Assembly: GCF_910592395.1 (NCBI RefSeq)
Contig: NC_088324.1
Coordinates: 1,178,001 to 1,242,000, forward strand
DNA length: 64,000 nucleotides
Source: Lineus longissimus
Taxonomy: Eukaryota > Nemertea > Pilidiophora > Heteronemertea > Lineidae
Reading direction: 5' to 3'
Shown here: positions 59,201 to 64,000 of the stretch, one piece after another
Numbering within the stretch: position 1 is the stretch's first letter
Layout of the letters: the number at the start of each line of letters is the position of its first letter
Position numbers and translations under genes: made by a program
Notes under the pieces: model-generated
The model's input: only the letters and a program-made list of their open reading frames with translations
Database searches by the model: none
What the model was told of the DNA's origin: nothing

Positions 59201-62200
59201 GCAATACCAACCAGTTCACGTAAGATACCACATGTGCCCATCTGCAATACCAACCAGTTCACGTAAGATACCTGGTGTGCCCATCTGCAATACCAACCAG
59301 TTCTGGTAAGATACCTGGTGTGCCCATCTGCAATACCAACCAGTTCAGGTAAGATACCTTGTGTTCCCATCTTCAATACCAACCAGTTCACATAAGATAC
59401 CTGGTGTACCCACCTGCAATACCAACCAGTTCTGGTAAGATACCTGGTGTGCCCATCTGCAATATCAACCAGTTCACGTAAGATACCACATGTGCCCATC
59501 TGCAATACCAACCAGTTCACGTAAGATACCTGGTGTGCCCATCTGCAATACCAACCAGTTCAGGTAAGATACCTGGTGTGCCCATCTGCAATACCAACCA
59601 GTTCACGTAAGATACCTACAGTGTGGCCATCTGCAATACCAACCAGTTCTGGTAAGATACCTACAGTGTGGCCATCTGCAATACCAACCAGTTCACGTAA
59701 GATACCTACAGTGTGGCCATCTGAAATATCAACCAGTTCTGGTAAGATACCTACAGTGTGGCCATCTGCACCACCAACCAGTTCAGGGATTCTCCATCAT
59801 CTATCCATGGATGGACCGTTGATGATTAATCGCCGTCATAGATCCACCATGCATGGACACTTTCGCCTGTGATAGGTAAACAAACAATCAGTAAATGTAT
59901 TTCAGGTGAAACTTCGCGTTCTTGTCATCTGACAAGCTTAGAGCATCGCTAGAATGTGATCTACTTGATATGATATTGCGATTAAAAAGTTAATGTCGAA
60001 GTCCAGACGATGTCACATTTTTCGGACTTGTGCAGTTTTCAGATAATAACCAACTCAAAGTTTATGACAAACAAACTTCTAGTTTATTTGTTTATATGGC
60101 TCCAACCTGTCACGAGAAACAATCAGTCTAATAGTTTGGGTAGTGTCTGGAACGAAGCGTGCGCTCTGGTCAAAAATACATTTAACATGCAATGGCATCA
60201 TCTGCTGAGTGCATTGTGAATAAATTACTTTTAATTACGACACATTTATTTCAATAATGATATAATACGTGACTCTAGTGGGTGATTTTTTATCACGGAC
60301 CGTTTTATCGATAAATAAATAACAGATTGTAAACATTGTGGTTGTAACATATAACAAGGCTAGATGTGAAGTGCAGTCCTGATCATATTAATATCAACAC
60401 CTTCTTCATTTAATATTTCCCAAACTAGTGCACCAATTCCAATGCGGTTTTCAGGATATAATCAGAAATCGTGTTTTCTAATAATAAATTATAGCAGGAA
60501 TGCGAATGCATTTTTCGCTAGAACGATACTACACAAAATTCTAAGAATACTGGCCAAAAATCATCGAAATCGAACGAGTAAAAATGAAGATAGCCATTAA
60601 TAATTTGTTGTTAGATGAAGGGTTTCACTGCCAAAAGCATGTTTTTCTCGTAAAAACATGCCACTCGGTAGTAAAGGCGCTGTTGAAAATTAGCTCTATC
60701 TTCTTTATTACGCGTTCGATGTTGATGATTTTTTGTCAGTATTTTTCGGATTTTGTGGTTTATCATTGTGGCGAAAAATATTTCAAAAAAGGTTGATCTA
60801 AAAAAGTTTTTTGTAAGTTTTTTTTAAATGGCCGATTACATAATGACGCACTCAAGTATTCACATTCTTGTCATAATGTGTAATTGAACAATATCCTGAA
60901 AACCGTATTGGAATTGGTGCACTAGTTTGGGAAATATTGCATGAAGTAGGTGTTGATATTAATATGACCAGGACTGTACATTCGTGTAATCTGACAACCG
61001 ACTGATTACTACCGAGTTCAAATTACTATCAACATGTAAAAACAAACGCTGTTGCATGATATTTTCACGTGCTCGCAGGCTGTTTTTAACGTGGGTTTTT
61101 GGTAGCGCATGCGCGTCGTGGAAATTTCGGACGGCGCGGTCAAAATGTCAGCTTAATGATTCAAAACTACACATTGTTCTCAATAACTTCTGAATGAAAA
61201 TGATGGAACTGTCAGTCCTTGTCCCTAGGTACTGACCCCCCCCCCCCCCCCATGTCACTTCGGGTCTCGCAAGCCAGTGCGGAGAATATCTCCAGCTGAA
61301 CCAACGAGTAGGCCCGCTTTGGCATACATATTACAGCGTAGCTCATATTTATACGCTTCATTTTTCCGCACTGCATTTTCGTGGTTTAGATTTATGCGTA
61401 CGCACTACGTTGTATTGTTAGTAGTTGACCTACATTTGAATAAACAACAAACAAAACGGTTAAATGCAACTACATGTACTACATGATATCAGGTTACATC
61501 AGCTAACTGGGAATAAGACTACTTTAAACTTTGTTTTTGCTAATTAGCGAATATCAATCACAAAATGTCATTCCGACTACAGCATCCCTCTTAGCCAGTT
61601 TAGAAACTATCGTTAGTAAGTAAGTAAGTAAGTAAAGTATGTAAGTAAAATTTTATTGCTCGATTTTACAGTAAGACAATGCAATATAAAAATACACACA
61701 CACAGCACAGGACAATACATATATGCGTAAATTCATGGGAGATTGGTCCATTGAACAGAAATGGTATGACTCAGTTATTGAACATGTAAATATTAGTTTT
61801 GGTAAATTTCTTCTTGGAGTAAATAAAAAAGCTGGTAACATTCCCACGATGAGTGAACTCGGGAGATTCCCTATCGGTATTGCTGTCATATGTCAAATTT
61901 TCAATTATTTTACCCACTTAAACAAAACTGACAATCCTGTTCTGATTGATGCTTTTATAGAATCAAAACATTTAGACTCAAACGGTTCCTACTCATGGTA
62001 TACATTCTATAGAGAACTGTCTAAGAAAATTAATATGGATATATGTAAAGCTGATAAATATACGACTAACTCCATCAAGAAACATATTAAAGAACGATAT
62101 TTATCTTTTTGGTACGAAAACTTTTATCTAAAATACAGAGACTCTAACGAGGGAAAATTCTGTACATATGTCTCTTTTAAAAATAGATTCGTTTATGAAA

Positions 62201-63849
62201 ATTATCTTGACGATGTCCATAATAGGGATCATAGAACCGCTCTCATTAAACTCCGCATAAGTAATCATTGTCTTTTAATTGAAAAGGGTCGTCACTGTCG
62301 TCCCATCATACCAAGGGACGAACGCTGGTGCCCTCACTGTTCTATTCAGGGAAATAAGGAGATTGAAGACGAAATGTATTTCCTTTGCTCATGTCCCTTT
62401 TTCTCTTGTCTCCGTGACAAATATCTTAACTTGAAAAGAATTGGATTAAAAAGTGAGCTCCAAAATAAAGATTTTTTGTTCTACCTTTTAACAGCTGAAA
62501 AAAATGTAGCCCGCCTCACTGGCAAATTTTGCTTCCTTGCTTACCAAATAAGGAAAACGGTATAGCTCATCATGTATTATATTATAACCTTGAAGGTCAA
62601 CACTGCTGAATACTACATTATATACCTCATTTATGATCACCGATCTTCTTCCACTCTTAAGTAATCTAAGTATTATTTGACTACTTTAATTACTTAGTGC
62701 TCTCTTTCTTCTTACATTCTTTATGCACTGCACTTATGTTTATTGTACTTTCATCTTATGTAAAATGTAAATTTTTATACGGATTCAATAAACGATTTGT
62801 AATTTGTAATTTGTAATTTATGATAATGATAATCAGGTGAGAATCGATTTGTCCTAGTATTGGTATTAGTGTTTTCTTATATTGAGGCATGTTGTAATAC
62901 AGTTGGTAACATAAAGGGGTGGCTATTAAGTAGTTTTCTAGGGATCGATCAGACTTGAAAAGCTTAAAACTCCTCAGTTTGTCCTTTACATTGTAGTTAA
63001 TAGAAGGACTATTAACATGACCAACAGAGGCTGATCGGACCATTCTGAAAAAAATCTCGAGTTGAGAGATTGCTATCGGCACCGCATTCACCCGCCAAAT
63101 CCGCGGTCCAAAACCCTCAGAAAGCTCATCACTTGTCGCAGTGGTCAGGGTGAGGGACGAAGCCTGACCACTGCGTCCGGAGGTGCAGTGAGGTAATGCC
63201 TGCTATTAGCAGTTAAGTCGTGAAATCCTCATTTCAGAATGAGCAAGGCATGGGAGGCTGGTATCTACAGAAAACTTGAAGTCTTCTACGGGGCTGACGC
63301 TGAAGCAAGGAGAAATATTACCAACTTAGATGACCGGAATATGACCCAGACGCTGCTAGATATGGCCCACACGAAGGAAGATTTGATTAAAAAGTAATTA
63401 TTCCTAAAGTTATTGAGAATTGATAGTGTTCAAAACTGTAGTTTTTGAAAAGATGTCATGTAGTGATCTTACTTACTGCGGAAAATGAGGTTAACGCATT
63501 GTGGTGTCATACTATTTGTTGGACCGTATCTTTGTTGGGCTATCAGGCGCGTAATATTGCTTGGGTCGTATCTCTGTGGGAATGAGGAACTGAACGAACC
63601 CTAAGGAAAAGGTTTTTGTGATATTCCATAATATTGATACTCAAAAACGTCGATTGATCATGCAGCCCGTATTTATACGACCCGAATTTAATGATGATAT
63701 CATGTTTAGGTGCACATGGAAAGGGCATTACTGCAGCTATCATAACTTTACACAGCTGGTGACAGATTTTGGAGTTTGTTACATTTTCAATGATCTTCAA
63801 GCGAACGAGTCTGTCCGTGATCCAAGTGACTATGAAGTCGAGAACACGG
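53219..63849 (+). CDS. DEG/ENaC (ASIC-like) cation channel, 5' part
   Basis: Exon 1 is 53219-53355, exon 2 58923-59090, exon 3 63238-63393, and a further exon ends at the GTGAGT donor at 63850. Exons 1 to 3 join in phase. Exon 1 gives a cytosolic N-terminus with the HG gating motif (TSLHGVRY, residues 32-33). Exon 2 gives TM1 (about 47-65) and the post-TM1 motif FPSVAICNTNQF. Exon 3 is a finger-type extracellular segment with NIT and NMT glycosylation sites. The fourth exon has IRPEFNDDIMFRCTWKG..C and FGVCYIFN, typical of the first conserved cysteines of the ectodomain. DEG/ENaC trimers are Na+ channels of the plasma membrane. The fourth exon's acceptor does not fit exon 3's phase (CATGCAG at 63665 is one candidate), so a small exon may be missed. 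The gene runs out of the window, so TM2 is not seen. Confidence 0.8.
53832..53905. repeat. (GTT)n / (GCT) microsatellite
   Basis: About 24 trinucleotides, mostly GTT with GTC, ACT and GCT interruptions, in intron 1 of the DEG/ENaC gene. Confidence 0.95.
54030..54445 (+). repeat. Dispersed repeat family, copy A
   Basis: It shares TTTGTGGCACGAAATGCCCC, TCAATCCATGCAACAAAA and CTTGTTTCAAAAACTGTTTA with copies at about 56081-56532 (B) and 57589-58148 (C). All three lie in the same direction inside DEG/ENaC intron 1. Class unknown; a SINE or LINE 3' piece is possible. Confidence 0.75.
54963..55342. mobile_element. 380-bp foldback element with about 110-bp arms
   Basis: TTTCATTTAAAACGTGGTA at the left is mirrored by TACCACGTTTTAAATGAAA at the right, and homology extends about 110 bp inward (AATTGACCAAAC, ATCTTTAAAAATAAG, TCAGGTT / AACTTGATAATAAAC). 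Non-coding, in DEG/ENaC intron 1. Confidence 0.82.
56081..56532 (+). repeat. Dispersed repeat family, copy B, split by a pentanucleotide array
   Basis: It matches copy A from GGTACC.GGCACAAC through TTGTTTCAAAAACTGTTTA. A (TAATG)n expansion interrupts it at 56136-56245, and its right end abuts a SINE (56533-56815). Confidence 0.7.
56136..56245. repeat. (TAATG)n microsatellite, about 21 copies
   Basis: Pentanucleotide TAATG with one broken unit near 56165. Confidence 0.97.
56533..56815 (-). mobile_element. tRNA-derived SINE, copy 1
   Basis: Read on the minus strand, it opens with a tRNA-like head with a good A box (TAGCTCAGATGGTTAGAGCG) and B box (GGGTTCGAATCC). A body follows that is shared with 57100-57370, including AAGCGCATCGAAGCATTGGA and TTTGAATTTCTTACTA. 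The anticodon stem does not pair, so it is not a functional tRNA gene. It lies head-to-head with the copy at 57100-57370. Confidence 0.78.
57100..57370 (+). mobile_element. tRNA-derived SINE, copy 2
   Basis: The head is decayed (GTGGCCTTGAGGACAAGAGCG as A-box region, GAGTTCGAATCCC as B box). The body is well conserved with copy 1, about 90 percent over 57237-57370 by eye. Together the two copies form a large inverted repeat with a spacer of about 285 bp in DEG/ENaC intron 1. Confidence 0.75.
57589..58148 (+). repeat. Dispersed repeat family, copy C
   Basis: It matches copies A and B from GAGTAAACGATAGACC.TGACGATCC through CATGCAACAATAAATACCTTGTTT, with indels. It lies just left of the Harbinger derivative. 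Confidence 0.7.
58169..58835. mobile_element. 667-bp Harbinger deletion derivative, TSD TAA
   Basis: Terminal inverted repeats of about 75 bp begin AGCTCTGTACACACTGAC and include CATTTTCGGTAACATTTTCG. TAA flanks both ends (58166-58168, 58836-58838). Inside, the plus strand keeps a remnant of a transposase N-terminus (RRRKDEKIMWTRPW, DQHGAYHCLL) and the minus strand a MADF remnant (LIAVWESCACLWD). The element thus derives from an autonomous two-gene Harbinger by deletion. It ends 87 bp before DEG/ENaC exon 2. Confidence 0.9.
59091..59785 (+). repeat. 43-46-bp minisatellite built from an exon end and its splice donor, about 16 copies
   Basis: DEG/ENaC exon 2 ends GCCATCTGCAACACCAACCA-GTTCAG followed by GTAAGATACC. 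This whole junction is tandemly repeated, with units CCATCTGCAATACCAACCAG-TTC(A/T)(C/G)-GTAAGATACC. Nearly every unit carries a consensus-quality 5' splice site (CACGTAAGA, CTGGTAAGA or CAGGTAAGA). The right-hand units (from 59616) keep the exon's GTGGCC while left-hand ones have TGCCC. The period of most left units is 43, which would shift the frame if included in mRNA. Confidence 0.95.
59787..59870. mobile_element. Partial relative of the 29788-29942 hairpin MITE
   Basis: GATTCTCCATCATCTATCCA-TGGATGGACCGTTGATGATTAATC matches the middle of the 29.8-kb element and ends near CACTTTCGCCTGTG. The left arm seems truncated at the minisatellite border. Confidence 0.65.
59871..60370. other. DEG/ENaC intron 2, no other feature
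   Basis: AT-rich intron sequence without exon-like or repeat structure that I can support. Confidence 0.45.
60371..60980. mobile_element. 610-bp foldback element with about 100-bp arms
   Basis: GCAGTCCTGATCATATTAAT at the left is mirrored by ATTAATATGACCAGGACTGT at the right. The arms continue through AATATTTCCCAAACTAGTGC and CACCAATTCCAAT.CGGTTT to ATATCCTG. Non-coding, in DEG/ENaC intron 2. Confidence 0.85.
61239..61251. repeat. C homopolymer
   Basis: A run of about 14 C bases in DEG/ENaC intron 2. Confidence 0.8.
61617..61722 (-). mobile_element. Antisense retroelement 3' end with (TTAC)n tail
   Basis: Read on the minus strand it shows ATTGCATTGTCTTACTG, AATAAAATTTTAC and a (TTAC)n tail (GTAA repeats at 61617-61638 on plus), as at the 3' end of a LINE or SINE. 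It abuts the plus-strand LINE fragment head to head at about 61722. Its tail differs from that of the LINE. Confidence 0.5.
61723..62820 (+). mobile_element. 5'-truncated non-LTR retrotransposon (LINE), C-terminal ORF2 and 3' tail
   Basis: An open frame of 280 codons (61723-62565) encodes the C-terminal tail of a LINE reverse transcriptase. Features are FRFRISNHCLL-like KLRISNHCLLIEKGRH, then IPRDERWCPHC, IEDEMYFLCSCPFF and LRDKY, the Cys-rich end seen after the thumb of many animal LINEs. The polymerase core itself is missing. A 3' UTR of about 250 bp with AATAAA (62786) leads to a short tandem tail of ATTTGTA units (62797-62820), as used by CR1/L2/Jockey-like LINEs. It lies inside DEG/ENaC intron 2 in sense orientation, with an apparently uninterrupted frame, so it may be young. 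Confidence 0.82.
62821..63237. other. DEG/ENaC intron 2 end, with hairpin
   Basis: A perfect 13-bp inverted repeat (CGCAGTGGTCAGG 63137-63149, CCTGACCACTGCG 63163-63175) lies 62 bp upstream of exon 3. The minus frame at 62756-63091 looks like worn retroelement or chance sequence; I could not identify it. Confidence 0.5.
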
Positions 63850-64000
63850 GTGAGTATGGCCTGCCTGGACACAACTCTAATCGTACAGCCAAGATATACC
63901 TGTAACAAAGTGAGGGACAGCGGTGTAGTCCAGGACGTTGTCGACCCATGAATGGGAGATAGTTGATTCGATATTTAGGCGAGTCATAGCTTAATTTCCC

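Noticed and set aside
61723-62565. The LINE frame as a host gene
   Set aside because: The Cys-rich C-terminal pattern and the tandem 3' tail are those of a retrotransposon; the polymerase core is absent.

Overview
This is eukaryotic, animal (invertebrate metazoan) DNA. The genes are split into short exons with GT..AG introns of roughly 0.2 to 5.6 kb. The recognisable products are animal families: a rhodopsin-like GPCR, a calpain-type penta-EF-hand protein, a secreted LRR protein, a MACPF protein and a DEG/ENaC (ASIC-like) channel. The repeats are also animal-like: PIF/Harbinger elements with a MADF partner gene, a LINE fragment, tRNA-derived SINEs, many short inverted-repeat elements (MITEs) and many minisatellites. 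A lancelet or a spiralian marine invertebrate would fit, but I cannot fix the species from sequence alone.

Layout. 0.5-2.0 kb: broken Harbinger transposon. 2.6-9.2 kb: one 33-bp minisatellite of about 200 copies with higher-order duplications. 9.2-14.0 kb: gene-free, with MITEs and a 44-bp minisatellite. 14.9-16.2 kb: complete two-exon GPCR (-). 17.5-23.7 kb: MITEs, a Harbinger deletion derivative, and 24-, 60- and 36-bp minisatellites. 24.1-30.8 kb: exons of a calpain-like penta-EF-hand gene (-) interrupted by MITEs and minisatellites. 32.5 kb: a terminal exon of an unknown acidic/basic protein (-). 34.2-35.6 kb: 82-bp minisatellite. 36.0-37.8 kb: GPI-type LRR protein (+). 39.4-41.9 kb: four-exon MACPF protein with three C-terminal Cys-rich repeats (+). 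42.1-43.2 kb: foldback element plus 35-bp array. 44.4-50.7 kb: five-exon two-transmembrane protein of unknown family (-), with a 2-kb, 58-bp minisatellite in its first coding intron. 53.2 kb to the window end: 5' part of a DEG/ENaC channel gene (+), whose introns hold foldback elements, SINEs, a Harbinger derivative and a LINE fragment.

The genes are unrelated single-copy-type animal genes and do not form an operon or pathway. What links the region is repeat biology. Several minisatellites sit in introns or start at the tip of a MITE. One array, in DEG/ENaC intron 2, has amplified the exon's own 3' end together with its 5' splice site, giving about 15 extra consensus donors. All exon joins were deduced by eye from splice consensus and reading phase. 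The GPCR, LRR, MACPF and two-TM models close completely in frame. The calpain-like and DEG/ENaC models are partial.
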